A stretch of 64,000 nt of DNA, from contig CAWETB010000015.1 of assembly GCA_963811885.1 (NCBI GenBank), forward strand, positions 1,302,001 through 1,366,000. The letters are read 5' to 3'. Each line of letters opens with the position of its first letter. Position 1 is the first letter of the stretch. The position numbers were made by a program, and so were the translations under genes. The DNA is from Gaiellasilicea sp963811885. GTDB taxonomy: Bacteria; Actinomycetota; Thermoleophilia; Gaiellales; Gaiellaceae. Below the pieces are notes generated by a model. That model was not told the DNA's origin. It worked only from the letters and a program-made list of their open reading frames with translations, and searched no databases. Positions 41,636-50,947 of the stretch are shown here, piece after piece.

Positions 41636-41641
41636 TACTCT
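41636..41641 (+). promoter_or_regulatory. -10 box TACTCT before the small membrane protein gene
   Basis: TACTCT ends 6 nt before ATG 41648; leaderless initiation predicted. Confidence 0.5.
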
Positions 41642-41647
41642 CGTGCC

Positions 41648-41776
41648 ATGAGACGCCGACGCCTGAGCTTCTTCCTGCTGGCCCTGGTACTGCTCGTGCT
41701 CGCCATTGGCGGCTGGGCCGTCGAGGGCGCTCGCTGGGCGCTCACGGGTCGACGTGCCCGCGTCGCGACGGCATGA
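41648..41776 (+). CDS. 42-aa single-span membrane protein coupled to a DNA-binding protein
   Basis: MRRRRLSFFLLALVLLVLAI followed by GGWAVEGARWALTGRR: a positively charged N-terminus, one TM helix, and a basic tail. The TGA overlaps the start ATG of the following gene (ATGATG). The -10 box 6 nt upstream and the coupling support real translation. No family recognised. Confidence 0.55.
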   Translation: MRRRRLSFFLLALVLLVLAIGGWAVEGARWALTGRRARVATA

Positions 41777-42135
41777 TGCGAGTCATGGACGTGACCCTCG
41801 CCGACGAGTCGCTGTCGGGCTCCTGGCTGTCGACCCGTCTCGGTGTCGGCACCCACCGGCTCGACGCGATGCGCCGCGCCGGCGAGTTGCTCGGCGTCCG
41901 CCGGCCCGGCGGCCACGACTTCCTCTACCCCGGCTGGCAGTTCGCGCCGGACGGGAAGCCGCGGCCCGTGATCCAGCAGCTCGTGAAGACGGCGCGCGGC
42001 GCCGGGATGAGCGACGAGCGCCTCTACGAGGTGCTCGCGTCGCGCAGCGGGCTCTCCGGCGACACGCGCCTCGCCGACGCCTTGCGCGAGGGCCGGGACG
42101 ACTACGTCCTCTCGGTCATTCGCTCTTCCAGCTAG
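41773..42135 (+). CDS. Small helical protein resembling Xre/MbcA/ParS-type antitoxin domains
   Basis: 120 residues from ATG 41773; ATG 41776 and ATG 41785 are alternatives. The segment LSTRLGVGTHRLDAMRRAGELLGVRRPGGHDFLYPGWQFAPDGKPRPVIQQLV resembles the helix-turn-helix plus YPxWQF-DGxPxP block of MbcA/ParS/DUF2384-like proteins. No RES-type toxin gene is adjacent, so it could be a stand-alone DNA-binding regulator. It follows a coupled 42-aa membrane peptide and precedes an ABC-F gene by 4 bp. Confidence 0.55.
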   Translation: MMRVMDVTLADESLSGSWLSTRLGVGTHRLDAMRRAGELLGVRRPGGHDFLYPGWQFAPDGKPRPVIQQLVKTARGAGMSDERLYEVLASRSGLSGDTRLADALREGRDDYVLSVIRSSS

Positions 42136-42139
42136 GGCG

Positions 42140-43783
42140 ATGGCCCTCGTCTCGCTCAACGCCGTCCGCAAGTCGTTCGGCAGCAGAACCGTGCTCGACG
42201 GGCTCGACTTCGCGATCGAGCCGCGCGCCCGCGTGGGTGTCGTCGGCGCGAACGGGTCGGGCAAGTCGACGATGCTGCGGCTGATCGCCGGGCTCGAGGA
42301 GCCCGACGCGGGCACATCGGTGCGGCGGCGCGGGATCGTCGTCTCCTTCCTCCCGCAGCATCCGCTCGGAGACGAGCGGAATGCGCTCGAGACCGTCCGT
42401 GCGGCCCGTCCCGATCTCGACGAGCTCGACCGCGACCTTCACCGCGTCGCCGAGCAGCTCGCATCGCCCGAGCTCGCCGCCGACCTCGACCGGATGTCCC
42501 GCGTGCTGCGCCGCCAGGAGGAGCTGGTCGAGCGCTGGGAGGCCGCCGGCGGGCCGAGCATCGACGGCCGGGCGCGCGCGATGCTGCTCGACCTCGGGAT
42601 CGACGAGGCCGATCTGCTCCTGCCGACGAGTGCGCTCTCGGGCGGGCAGCGCAAGCTGATCGCGCTCGCCGCCTGCCTCGCCCAGGACCCGGACGTCCTG
42701 CTCCTCGACGAGCCCGAGGCGCACCTCGACGCCGTCGGGCGCTCGCTGCTCGAGCATCTGCTCGCGACGTTCGACGGCGCCGCCGTCGCGGTCTCGCACG
42801 ACCGCTACCTGCTCGACGAGACCGTCAGCCAGATCGCGGAGCTCAATCGCGGGCGGATCCGGATGTGGCCCGGCAACTACTCGGCCTACACGCTCGAGCG
42901 CGAGCTCGAGCTGCAGCGCCAGCAGCAGCAATTCGTCACCCAGCAGAAGGAGATCGAGCGGCTCGAAGCGGCGATCCGGCGCTTCAAGGACTGGGCGCAC
43001 CGCGTCGTCGACGAGCGCCACATCAAGCAGGCCCGCAACAAGCAGCGTCAGATCGACCGCATGGACAAGGTCGAGCGGCCCGTGCTGGAGCGGCGCAAGA
43101 TCGGGCTGCAGCTCCACCCGCACGAGCGTGGCGGCCAACGCGTCTTCGAGCTCCGTCACGTCGGGATGCAGTTCGGCGACGACGTCGTGCTCGCCGACAT
43201 CGAGCTGACCGTCGTCCACGGCGAGCGGGTGGGCTTCGTCGGCGCCAACGGGGCCGGCAAGAGCGTCCTGCTGAAGACGGTCGTCGGCGAGCTCGAGCCG
43301 ACCGAGGGCGAGGTGTGGGTCGGCCCGTCGATCCGGATCGGCTACCTCGCCCAGGATCAGGAGACGCTCGACCCGGAGTCGAGCCCGCTCGAGACGGTCC
43401 GGCTCGCGCACCGCTGCGCCGAGGGCGAGGCGGTGTCGCTGCTGATGAAGTTCCTCTTCCCGTACGAGCAGGTGCGCCGCGCGAACAAGCTCCTCTCGGG
43501 CGGCGAGCGGACGCGGCTGCAGTTGCTGCTGCTGATGCTGCAGCGGCCGAATCTGCTCGTGCTCGACGAGCCGACGAACCATCTCGACATCGACTCGGTC
43601 GAGGCGCTCGAGGCGGCCCTGGAGGAGTTCGAGGGCACGGTGTGCGTGATCTCACACGACCGCTACTTCCTCGACCGCATCGTCGACCGGATCGTCGAGG
43701 TCGGCGACGGCGAGGCGCGCTCCTACGAGGGCAGCTGGTCGGACTGGTACGAGCGCTCGGGCAGCGCCGCGCCGGTCGGCTGA
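42140..43783 (+). CDS. ABC-F family ATPase
   Basis: 547 residues with two nucleotide-binding domains and no TM. NBD1: GANGSGKST, LSGGQRKLIAL, VLLLDEPEAHLDA. NBD2: GANGAGKSV, LSGGERTRLQL, LVLDEPTNHLDIDSVEAL. The linker of about 80 residues (LERELELQRQQQQFVTQQKEIERLEAAI...) is the P-site tRNA-interaction motif region. ABC-F proteins act on ribosomes (translation factors or antibiotic-resistance proteins); which type cannot be told by eye. NBD1 lacks the usual second-Glu pattern EPTNHLD, having EPEAHLD. Confidence 0.92.
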   Translation: MALVSLNAVRKSFGSRTVLDGLDFAIEPRARVGVVGANGSGKSTMLRLIAGLEEPDAGTSVRRRGIVVSFLPQHPLGDERNALETVRAARPDLDELDRDLHRVAEQLASPELAADLDRMSRVLRRQEELVERWEAAGGPSIDGRARAMLLDLGIDEADLLLPTSALSGGQRKLIALAACLAQDPDVLLLDEPEAHLDAVGRSLLEHLLATFDGAAVAVSHDRYLLDETVSQIAELNRGRIRMWPGNYSAYTLERELELQRQQQQFVTQQKEIERLEAAIRRFKDWAHRVVDERHIKQARNKQRQIDRMDKVERPVLERRKIGLQLHPHERGGQRVFELRHVGMQFGDDVVLADIELTVVHGERVGFVGANGAGKSVLLKTVVGELEPTEGEVWVGPSIRIGYLAQDQETLDPESSPLETVRLAHRCAEGEAVSLLMKFLFPYEQVRRANKLLSGGERTRLQLLLLMLQRPNLLVLDEPTNHLDIDSVEALEAALEEFEGTVCVISHDRYFLDRIVDRIVEVGDGEARSYEGSWSDWYERSGSAAPVG

Positions 43784-43830
43784 GCCTGGTAGCGTCGCCG
43801 CCGCGCATCTTCGACCAGAGGGGGTTTCCC

Positions 43831-45907
43831 ATGCTGTCGCCGCGCCGTGTGCTCTTCCTCGTGTTGCTCTTCTCGCTCGCGCTGCCCTCGCTCGCGCAGG
43901 CGGGTGTGCAGCCGAGCTACGACCTGTCCACGCCTGACGGAGGCCCGTTCCCGAGCGATCGCTGGACCGCGACCGACTGGTCGCAGCCGACCGGCGTTCG
44001 CGTCAACCTCCCGAAGCCCGACTGCACGGCCCGGCCGTCCGACTGCGCCGACATCGACGTGCTGAACACACTCGACGGCTTCAACGTCCAGCCGCGGATC
44101 TCGATCCCCTTCACGGGCGCGATCGACCCGAACAGCGTCTCGAGCTCATCGGTCTTCCTGATCCGGATTCCCGACCATGCGATCACCGGGATCAACCAGA
44201 TCGCGTGGGAGCCTGCAGCCGACACGCTCCACGTCGAGTCGGATCAGCTGCTGCGGCAGCGCACGTCCTACCTCCTCGTCGTCACGACCGGCGTGCGCGA
44301 CGCGTCCGGTCAGCCGATCGAGCCGGCGTCGTTCCGGAGCGACCTGCACCAGAACATGTCCCAGCTGGTGCGGGGCCTCCCCGACGGGCTGCAGCTCTCC
44401 GACGTCGCGGTCGCGACCGCGTTCACGACGCAGAGCATCACCGGCCAGCTCGAGCAGATCCGGAACCAGATCAAGGCCTCGTCCCCGGCGGCCGCGGACT
44501 TCCGGATCGGCACCGGCGGCGTGCGCACGGTGTTCCCGCTGTCGAGCATCAGCTCGATCCTCTTCTCGCGGCAGACGACCACCGCGCCGGCGTTCCAGGT
44601 GTCTCCGACCGGGACGCCGTTCCTCTCCCTCTACCCGGGAAGCGTCGGCACCGTCGCCTTCGGCTCCTTCGACTCGCCGGACTACGAGACGCCGTCGAAG
44701 GTGATCCCCCCGTCCGGATCGCTGATCGGTACGACTCCGTCAGGGGACGAACCGGCTCTACTTCAACCTCTTCCTCCCCGCCGGGACAGCGCCTGCGGGC
44801 GGCTGGCCGGTCGCGATCTTCGGGCACGGCTTCGGCGACAACAAGAACTCGAGCCCGTTCATCGTCGCCTCGTCGATGGCACGGCGCGGGATCGCGACGA
44901 TCGCGATCAACGTCGTCGGTCACGGCGGCGGCGCGCTCGGGACGCTGGTCGTCAACCGCACTGCCGGAGCGCCGGTCGTGCTCCCCGCCGGCGGCCGAGG
45001 GATCGACCAGGACGGAAACACCGCCATCGATTCGACCGAGGGCGTCAACGCTGTTGCGCCCTACACGCTGATCTCGAGCCGCGACGGGCTCCGCCAGACG
45101 GTTGATCGACCTGATGCAGCTCGTCCGCGAGATCGAGGTCGGGATGGACGTCGACGGTGACGGCGCCCGCGACCTCGACCCGGCGCGGATCTCGTACTTC
45201 GGCCAGTCGTTCGGCGGCATCTACGGCGTCAAGTTCCTCGCCGTCGAGCCGAACGTCAGGCTCGGGCGTGCCGAACGTCGCCGGCGGCGCGATCATCGAG
45301 ATCGCGCGGCTGAGCCCCTCGTTCCGCGGCGCTCGTGACCCTGAGCCTGCTCACCCGGACGCCGCCGTTGATCAACCTGCCGGGGTTCGCGTTCAACGAG
45401 AACATGCCGCTCCGCAACCTGCCGCCGCTGATCGACACCGTGCCCGGCGCCAGCGCGATCCAACAGCAGATCGAGTGGTCGGAATGGGCGACCGAGTCGG
45501 GCAATCCGGCGGCCTACGCCGTCGCATCTCCGCGCGCGGCCACTGGCCGGCATGCCGGCGAAGCGGGTGATCCTCCAGTACGCACGCGGTGACCAGACGG
45601 TGCCGAACCCGACGACGTCGGCGATCATCCGCGCCGGCTCGCTCCAGGATCGGACCACGGCCTTCCGGAACGATCTCGCCTGGGCCGCCGATCCGACCTT
45701 CCCGAAGAACCCGCACACGTTCCTGACCCGGGTCCCGGGTCTCGCACCCCCCGGGCGCGGCGGCTGTCGCGCTCGCGGGCCAGGAGCAGATCGCGCTGTT
45801 CTTCGCCTCCGGCGGCACGCACGGTGATCGATCCGGACGGCGCCGGGCCGCTCTTCGAGACGCCGCTGAGCGTGCCGCCGTGGGAGGACCTCGCCTACAT
45901 CCCGTAG
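43831..45907 (+). CDS. Secreted alpha/beta hydrolase with Ig-like N-terminal domain, several frameshifts
   Basis: About 690 residues. Signal peptide (MLSPRRVLFLVLLFSLALPS...), a beta-rich Big_5-like domain (SIPFTGAIDPNSVSSSSVFLIRI ... RTSYLLVVTTGVRDASGQPI), then a hydrolase core read across frames: LYFNLFLPAGTAPAGGWPVAIFGHGFGDNKNSS, IATIAINVVGHGGGALG, ARISYFGQSFGGIYGVKFLA (nucleophile GQSFGG) and VILQYARGDQTVPNP. It ends PWEDLAYIP at 45907. Indels occur near 44745, 45105, 45262, 45335, 45530, 45750 and 45820. GAGGGGG precedes ATG 43831. It resembles secreted lipase or cutinase-like esterases with a virulence-lipase-type N-terminal domain. Substrate unknown. Confidence 0.75.
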
Positions 45908-45910
45908 CCA

Positions 45911-45916
45911 TAAGGT
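45911..45916 (+). promoter_or_regulatory. -10 box TAAGGT before a hypothetical gene
   Basis: TAAGGT ends 6 nt before GTG 45923; leaderless initiation predicted. Confidence 0.45.
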
Positions 45917-45922
45917 TCCAGC

Positions 45923-46303
45923 GTGCGCGAGCTGCTGGAACTGCTCGAAGCGGGGCCAAGCAACAGTCTGTTGCTTGGCCTCGCGTGGCTCGCGGGACAG
46001 GACGTCGAGCTCGACCCGGACGAGGTGAAGGCGGCGACGCGCCGAGCCGAGCTGCTGCTCGCGACCGGCGGCGACCCGCGCCGGGAGCTCGACCTCGACG
46101 GCCGCGCAGTCGCGTCGATGGCGGAGGACCTGGACGATCCCGTCGCGCGAGACCGCTTCGAGGACGCGCTCGCCCGGCTCACCGCCGACTCGGAGGGGTT
46201 GGCGGCGGTGAGCGACGGGCTGGCGCGGCTGCGGGCGCAGCCTGACCTCGCCTGGCGGAGCTACGCTGGCGCGCTGCTTGCCGAGGCGATCGGGGAGGAC
46301 TGA
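45923..46303 (+). CDS. Hypothetical helical protein
   Basis: 126 residues: VRELLELLEAGPSNSLLLGL and long Ala/Leu/Asp/Glu-rich helices, no motif recognised. Codon usage is typical of the window. Its last 43 bp overlap the end of the convergent MFS gene, which is unusual here, where convergent overlaps are normally 4 bp. Confidence 0.7.
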   Translation: MRELLELLEAGPSNSLLLGLAWLAGQDVELDPDEVKAATRRAELLLATGGDPRRELDLDGRAVASMAEDLDDPVARDRFEDALARLTADSEGLAAVSDGLARLRAQPDLAWRSYAGALLAEAIGED

Positions 46304-47547
46304 GGCTCGAGCGGCTCGAGCTCCGACATCTTTCCGACGGAGCGGAGCGGCGAGACGAGGATCGGGACGATCGTGAGCAGGCCGCCGAGGGCGCCGACGA
46401 CCATCGTCTCGCGCAGCCCGATCGTCGAGGCGAGCGCGCCGCCGGTGAACCCGCCGAGCGGCACGACCCCCCAGACGACGAAGCGGCGCGACGCGTTGGC
46501 GCGGCCGAGAATCCGGTCGGGCGTGATCGCCTGGATCAGGCTGATCGCCGTGACGTTGTAGAGGATCCCGCCGAACCCGATCACCATCATGGCGAGGACG
46601 ATGAGGGGCAAGGCGTACGCCTCGGGCGCGAACGCGATCAGCAGCGTGCCCGGCCCGAACAGGCACGAGGCGAGCAGGATCGTCCGCCCGACGCCGAGCC
46701 GCTCGCCGATCCGCTTGGCGGTCAGCGCCGAGGCCAGTGTGCCGAGGTTGCCGATCGCGAGCGCGATCCCGATCGTGCCCGCGGACAGGTCGAGCTCGCG
46801 GACGGCGTAGACGAGCAGGATCGAGAAGACGACCTGGCCGAAGAAGTTCGAGAGCGCCGTCATCACCACCATCGTCCGCTGATACGGATTCCGGAAGACG
46901 TAGCGGAGGCCCTCACCGAGCTCGTCCCGGAGCGACCGGCGCTCGGCGCGCGGTGGCGCCTCCTCCTGCTTGCGGATCCCGAACAGCAGCACGGCCGAGA
47001 TCGCGTAGCTGACCGCGTCGACGAGCACGGCGACCGGGGCGGTGAGCAATGCGATGAGGCCGCCGGCCATGCCCGGGCCGGCGATGTTCGCGGCCGCACG
47101 GCTGATCTCGAGCTTGGAGTTCGCCTCGACGACGTCCTCTCGGCCGACGAGCGCGGGGATGTAGGACTGGTAGGCGACGTCGAAGAAGACGGTGCAGGTG
47201 CCGACGGCGAAGCCGACGACGTAGAGCTGCCAGATCGTCAGGCCGCCGACCCAGTAGACGATCGGCACCGACAGGAGCGCGACCGCCCGGCCGACGTTGC
47301 CGAGCACGAGGATCGGCTTCCGCCGCAGCCGGTCGACCCAGACGCCTGCCGGAAGCGTGAAGAGCAGGAAGGGCAGGAACTCGACGCTCGTCAGCGCCGC
47401 GATCTTGAAGGCGCTCTCCTCGAGCACGAGGATCGCGACGAGCGGCAGCGCCAGCAGCGAGACCTGCGTCCCGAACTGGCTGATCGTCTCCGCCCCCCAC
47501 AGGGAGAGGAAGTCGCGATGCCGCCACAGACCGCCCGGTCTCCGCAT
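46261..47547 (-). CDS. MFS transporter (EntS-like, MFS_3 group)
   Basis: 428 residues, 12 TM helices. The motif-A-like loop WVDRLRRKPILVLGN follows TM2, and N-terminal FLSLWGAETISQFGTQVSLLALPLVA matches the MFS_3 exporter group. It probably exports small molecules; the substrate is unknown. The start lies 2 bp after the stop-proximal end of the DUF4097 gene, so it is probably in the same operon. Confidence 0.9.
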   Translation of the reverse strand: MRRPGGLWRHRDFLSLWGAETISQFGTQVSLLALPLVAILVLEESAFKIAALTSVEFLPFLLFTLPAGVWVDRLRRKPILVLGNVGRAVALLSVPIVYWVGGLTIWQLYVVGFAVGTCTVFFDVAYQSYIPALVGREDVVEANSKLEISRAAANIAGPGMAGGLIALLTAPVAVLVDAVSYAISAVLLFGIRKQEEAPPRAERRSLRDELGEGLRYVFRNPYQRTMVVMTALSNFFGQVVFSILLVYAVRELDLSAGTIGIALAIGNLGTLASALTAKRIGERLGVGRTILLASCLFGPGTLLIAFAPEAYALPLIVLAMMVIGFGGILYNVTAISLIQAITPDRILGRANASRRFVVWGVVPLGGFTGGALASTIGLRETMVVGALGGLLTIVPILVSPLRSVGKMSELEPLEPQSSPIASASSAPA

Positions 47548-47549
47548 CG

Positions 47550-48368
47550 CTACGCCACTGCCTCGGCCGCGCGCGTGATCCGCACGTCGCCGCTGACGGT
47601 GCGGACGCGAAGATTCGCCTCCGGTCCGTCGGCGCGCGCGGGCGCGTCGCTGACGTCGAGCTCCGAGCCGACCGAGCCGCTCACCGAGCTGACGTCGAGC
47701 CTGACGCGGAGTCCGCGGCGCATCGCGACGACGACGTCGCCGGAGACGGCCTTCAGGCCGACCTCACCAGGTCCGGCCGCCCGCACCATCAGGTCACCGG
47801 AGACCGTGCCGGCGGTGAGGTCGCCGAGGATTTCGCCGAGGACGACGTCGCCGGAGACGGAGTTGGCGGCGAGCCCGCTCATCACGGTGCGAACGTCGAC
47901 GTCGCCCGAGACGGTGTGCAGGTTCGCGCGGCCCCCGACGTGCTCGACCCGAACGTCGCCGCTGGCGGTCTTCGCCTCGAGCGCGCCCTCGACGCGGTCG
48001 AGCTCGAAGTCACCCGACGCCGTCCGGAGCCGCGCGTCACCGAGCGTGCCGATGACACGGACGTCGGCGGACGCGGTGTCGCACTCGAGATCCGAGCGCT
48101 CCGGACAGATGATCCGGACGCTGACCTTTGCCGAGCCGACGCCCCAGTTGCCGATCGAGATCGACCAGCTGCGGCCTTCGAGCTCGACGAAGACCTCGTC
48201 GCCGCGGGCGCCGACGTTCGCCTTCTCGATCGCCTGCCGGGTGGCTTCCGACTCGTTCAGCGGCACGAGCTCGACCGTCGTCTCGGCGACGTCCCGCGTC
48301 TCGACGTGGACGTCGCCGGCGGGGTTGCGGACCTTCAGCCGCGCGCGTTCGGTCGGGAAGCTAGGCAT
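47550..48368 (-). CDS. DUF4097 beta-strand repeat protein (adhesin-like)
   Basis: 272 residues built from about eight beta-helix turns with the recurring TxSGDVxV unit (LRTASGDFEL, AKTASGDVRV, LHTVSGDVDV, ANSVSGDVVL, AGTVSGDLMV, LKAVSGDVVV, VRTVSGDVRI). No signal peptide or TM helix, so it is cytosolic. Function unknown. In streptomycetes and relatives such genes often follow a small ribbon-helix-helix gene, as here. ATG 48368 overlaps the stop of a 44-aa gene by 8 bp. Confidence 0.88.
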   Translation of the reverse strand: MPSFPTERARLKVRNPAGDVHVETRDVAETTVELVPLNESEATRQAIEKANVGARGDEVFVELEGRSWSISIGNWGVGSAKVSVRIICPERSDLECDTASADVRVIGTLGDARLRTASGDFELDRVEGALEAKTASGDVRVEHVGGRANLHTVSGDVDVRTVMSGLAANSVSGDVVLGEILGDLTAGTVSGDLMVRAAGPGEVGLKAVSGDVVVAMRRGLRVRLDVSSVSGSVGSELDVSDAPARADGPEANLRVRTVSGDVRITRAAEAVA

Positions 48369-48495
48369 TGCGCTTGCTCCGGCGGCGGCGAGTCGGCCTC
48401 ACGATCCGGTCGTCGTGCTCCGGAACGTGCGGAGCGCAGTAGTCGGGGACGAGCAGGACGCCTGCGCCGTACGGGATCGGGTAGAGGCGGGACAT
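48361..48495 (-). CDS. Small basic protein between RHH regulator and DUF4097
   Basis: 44 residues: MSRLYPIPYGAGVLLVPDYC followed by APHVPEHDDRIVRPTRRRRS. Strong Shine-Dalgarno AAAGGAG 5 nt before ATG. It overlaps the DUF4097 start by 8 bp and follows the RHH gene by 11 bp, so all three are one operon. No family recognised; the single Cys and basic tail are its only features. Confidence 0.6.
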   Translation of the reverse strand: MSRLYPIPYGAGVLLVPDYCAPHVPEHDDRIVRPTRRRRSKRNA

Positions 48496-48506
48496 GTGAG
48501 CTCCTT

Positions 48507-48959
48507 TCAGCTCTCTGCGAAGCCGGTCAGGCGCCGGCCCGCGCGGACGGAACGGGTCTCGAGGCCGCGCGCGAGTGCGCGCACGATCCACGAGTTGACG
48601 GAGAGGCTCTCGCGTGCGGCGGCAAGCTCGACCTGCGCCTTGAGCGAGTCGGAGATGCGGAGCGTGATGCGGGCGGTGAGCGCGTCGTCCGGGGACGCGG
48701 GGGCCGGCTCGGCCTCCTCGTCCTCGACGTAGACGAGCTCGGGCTCGCGGCCGGCGAGGCGGACCTCGACGCGACCGGGGACCTGGGAGTTGAGCGACAG
48801 CGCGACCTCGCCGAGCAGGTCGAACAGCCGCAGCTGGAGCGACGACTCGAGCGCCTGCGCGAGTCGCTGCCCGGCTTCCTGAGCGGCCTCGCCCCCCGCC
48901 AGAGCGGCGGCGTTGGCGAGGTCCTCCTGAAGTGCCTGGACATACGGTGCCATCTGCAT
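48507..48959 (-). CDS. HicB/Arc-like ribbon-helix-helix regulator
   Basis: 150 residues. The N-terminal helical part (LQEDLANAAALAGGEAAQEAGQRLAQAL) is followed by an acidic middle (YVEDEEAEPAPASPDDA). The C-terminal ribbon-helix-helix ARITLRISDSLKAQVELAAARESLSVNSWIVRALARGLE has its strand RITLRI followed by two helices. No HicA toxin is adjacent, so a plain autoregulator is likelier than an antitoxin. A perfect operator-like palindrome overlaps its promoter and ATG 48959 is at the predicted transcription start, giving a leaderless mRNA. Confidence 0.82.
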   Translation of the reverse strand: MQMAPYVQALQEDLANAAALAGGEAAQEAGQRLAQALESSLQLRLFDLLGEVALSLNSQVPGRVEVRLAGREPELVYVEDEEAEPAPASPDDALTARITLRISDSLKAQVELAAARESLSVNSWIVRALARGLETRSVRAGRRLTGFAES

Positions 48960-48965
48960 GACGCG

Positions 48966-48994
48966 ACTATGACATCATTTTGATGTCGTGTCAA
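48966..48994 (-). promoter_or_regulatory. Promoter with consensus -35 and palindromic operator
   Basis: On the minus strand: TTGACA (48994-48989), 17-bp spacer, CATAGT (48971-48966), then ATG at 48959. The spacer holds the perfect inverted repeat GACATCATTTTGATGTC (48971-48987), arms 7 bp with a 3-nt centre. Bound repressor would block RNA polymerase. The transcription start falls on the ATG. Confidence 0.85.
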
Positions 48995-49189
48995 GTCAGA
49001 TTCGCTGTCACACGCCCGTCACGGCGATGTCGGGCCTCGAAACCGCGCAGTTGCGGGGTTTCGACGCCCGCAGCCGTGAAACGGATTCCGGCGGGCGGCC
49101 GTGCCGCTGGTATCGTCAGAGCCTGTCCCGCGTCGCCCGAGGCGCGCAGCGACGGCCCTTGTGGCCGCGCGCACGGACGCGAACCGCTC

Positions 49190-50947
49190 ATGGACCACGT
49201 CGATCCCCCCGATCTCCAACTCCGGCCGACCCTGCGTCGGCTGCTCCCCCTCTGGTGGGAGCAGCGCCGCCTGGTCGGGCTCGGCCTGGCGTTCGCGCTC
49301 GCCTTCACGGCGCTCTCGATCTCGATCCCGCTCCTGATCCGGCGCGTCGTCGACGACGCGATCGTCGACGGGAACGACGAGCTGTTGCTGCCCTATCTGG
49401 GCGCGATGATCCTGCTGGCGTCGCTGCGCTTCGTCGTCAACTTCTGCCGCCGCTTCGCGACCGCCCGCGTCGGGATCGCCGTCGAGGCGCGGCTGCGGGG
49501 GATGCTCTACCACGCGTACCTCACGTATCCGCGCGCCTTCTTCGACCGGCACGCGACGGGCGAGGTGATCTCGCGCGCGACGAACGACATCTACCCCGTG
49601 CGCTACTTCATCGGCTGGGGGGTCGTCCAGGGCGTCCAGAGCGCGATGATGATCGTCGGCGCGGCGATCGTCCTCACCACCGTGAACGCACGGCTCGCGC
49701 TCTACGCGGCGCTTGCCATGCCGCCGATCGCGATCCTGACGTTCATCTTCGCCCACAGGCTCTTCCCGATCTCGAAGCTGGTGCAGGCGCGCAAGGGCAA
49801 CCTCGCCGAGGCCACCGACGAAGCCGTCGTCGGGATCGAGATGGTGCAGGCGTTCGGGCGCGAGGACGACGTGCGAACGCGCTTCCTCGGGCGCGCCGAG
49901 GCAGTCCGGCACGAGACGATGCGGGCGGCGTCGGTCGAGGCGTACTTCCTCCCCGGCCTCCTCTTCCTGCCGTCGCTCGGGATCGCCGCCGTGCTCCTCT
50001 TCGGCGGCCGCGACGTGATCTCGGGTGAGCTGACGATCGGCGAGTTCGCGCTCTTCATCTCGCTCCTGCTCATGCTCGTCTGGCCGCTCGAGGCGCTCGG
50101 CTGGATCATCAACCTCGGCCAGCGCGCGGTCGCGTCCGCCGGGCGGAGCTTCGCCTGGCTCGACGGGATCGAGCCCATGCCCGAGCCTGCCGATCCGAAG
50201 CCGCTTCCGGCGGGGCCACTCCGCGTCGACTTCGAGGACGTCCACTTCGCCTACGGCACCGAGGCCGAGGTGCTCCGTGGGGTCGGCCTCGCCGTCGAGC
50301 CGGGCGAGATCGTCGCCGTCTGCGGCCCGACCGGCGCCGGCAAGACGACGCTGCTGAACCTGCTGCCGCGCTTCTACGACCCGACGGACGGCCGCGTCCT
50401 CGTCGGCGGCGTCGACACGCGCGACGTCCGCGTGACCGAGTTGCGGAACGCGGTCGCGATCGTGACGCAGAGGCCGGTCCTCTTCTCCGTGCTCCTGCGC
50501 GAGAACCTGCTCTCGGCGCGACCCGACGCGGACTGGGACGACGTGCTCGCCGCCTGCGACGCGGCCGGCGTCTCGGCGTTCGTCGACGACCTGCCCGACG
50601 GCTACGACACCCTGATCGGCGAGCGCGGCGTGAACCTCTCCGGCGGCCAGCGCCAGCGGGTCGCCCTCGCGCGGGCACTGCTCGCCGGCGCCCGCGTCCT
50701 CGTCCTCGACGACCCGATGTCGGCCGTCGACACGGAGACCGAGCGCCTGCTGGTCGAGAACCTGCGCCCGGCGGTCGCCGGCCGCACCGTGCTCGTCGCC
50801 ACTCAGCGGCTCTCGACGATCGGCGTCGCCGATCGCGCCGTCGTCCTGGACGAGGGCCGGATCGTCGAGCAGGGCCGGCCGGCTGCGCTGCTCGCGGCGG
50901 GCGGCCTCTTCACCGCCCTCTTCGGAGACGAGTCCGTTGCCGCGTAA
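49190..50947 (+). CDS. ABC exporter half-transporter with degenerate catalytic site
   Basis: 585 residues: six TM helices (type I exporter fold), then NBD with Walker A GPTGAGKTT, signature LSGGQRQRVALARALL and Walker B VLVLDDPMSAVD. The usual catalytic Glu after Walker B is Asp, typical of the degenerate site in heterodimeric exporters such as TM287/288 and LmrCD. ATG 49190 was chosen because DHVDPPDLQLRPTLRRLLPLWW begins the TM domain. It overlaps the next gene by 11 bp. Confidence 0.92.
   Translation: MDHVDPPDLQLRPTLRRLLPLWWEQRRLVGLGLAFALAFTALSISIPLLIRRVVDDAIVDGNDELLLPYLGAMILLASLRFVVNFCRRFATARVGIAVEARLRGMLYHAYLTYPRAFFDRHATGEVISRATNDIYPVRYFIGWGVVQGVQSAMMIVGAAIVLTTVNARLALYAALAMPPIAILTFIFAHRLFPISKLVQARKGNLAEATDEAVVGIEMVQAFGREDDVRTRFLGRAEAVRHETMRAASVEAYFLPGLLFLPSLGIAAVLLFGGRDVISGELTIGEFALFISLLLMLVWPLEALGWIINLGQRAVASAGRSFAWLDGIEPMPEPADPKPLPAGPLRVDFEDVHFAYGTEAEVLRGVGLAVEPGEIVAVCGPTGAGKTTLLNLLPRFYDPTDGRVLVGGVDTRDVRVTELRNAVAIVTQRPVLFSVLLRENLLSARPDADWDDVLAACDAAGVSAFVDDLPDGYDTLIGERGVNLSGGQRQRVALARALLAGARVLVLDDPMSAVDTETERLLVENLRPAVAGRTVLVATQRLSTIGVADRAVVLDEGRIVEQGRPAALLAAGGLFTALFGDESVAA

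Noticed and set aside
48507..48959. HicAB or other type II toxin-antitoxin system
   Set aside because: The RHH protein looks HicB-like in its C-terminus, but no HicA-like double-stranded RNA-binding toxin or other toxin gene is adjacent.
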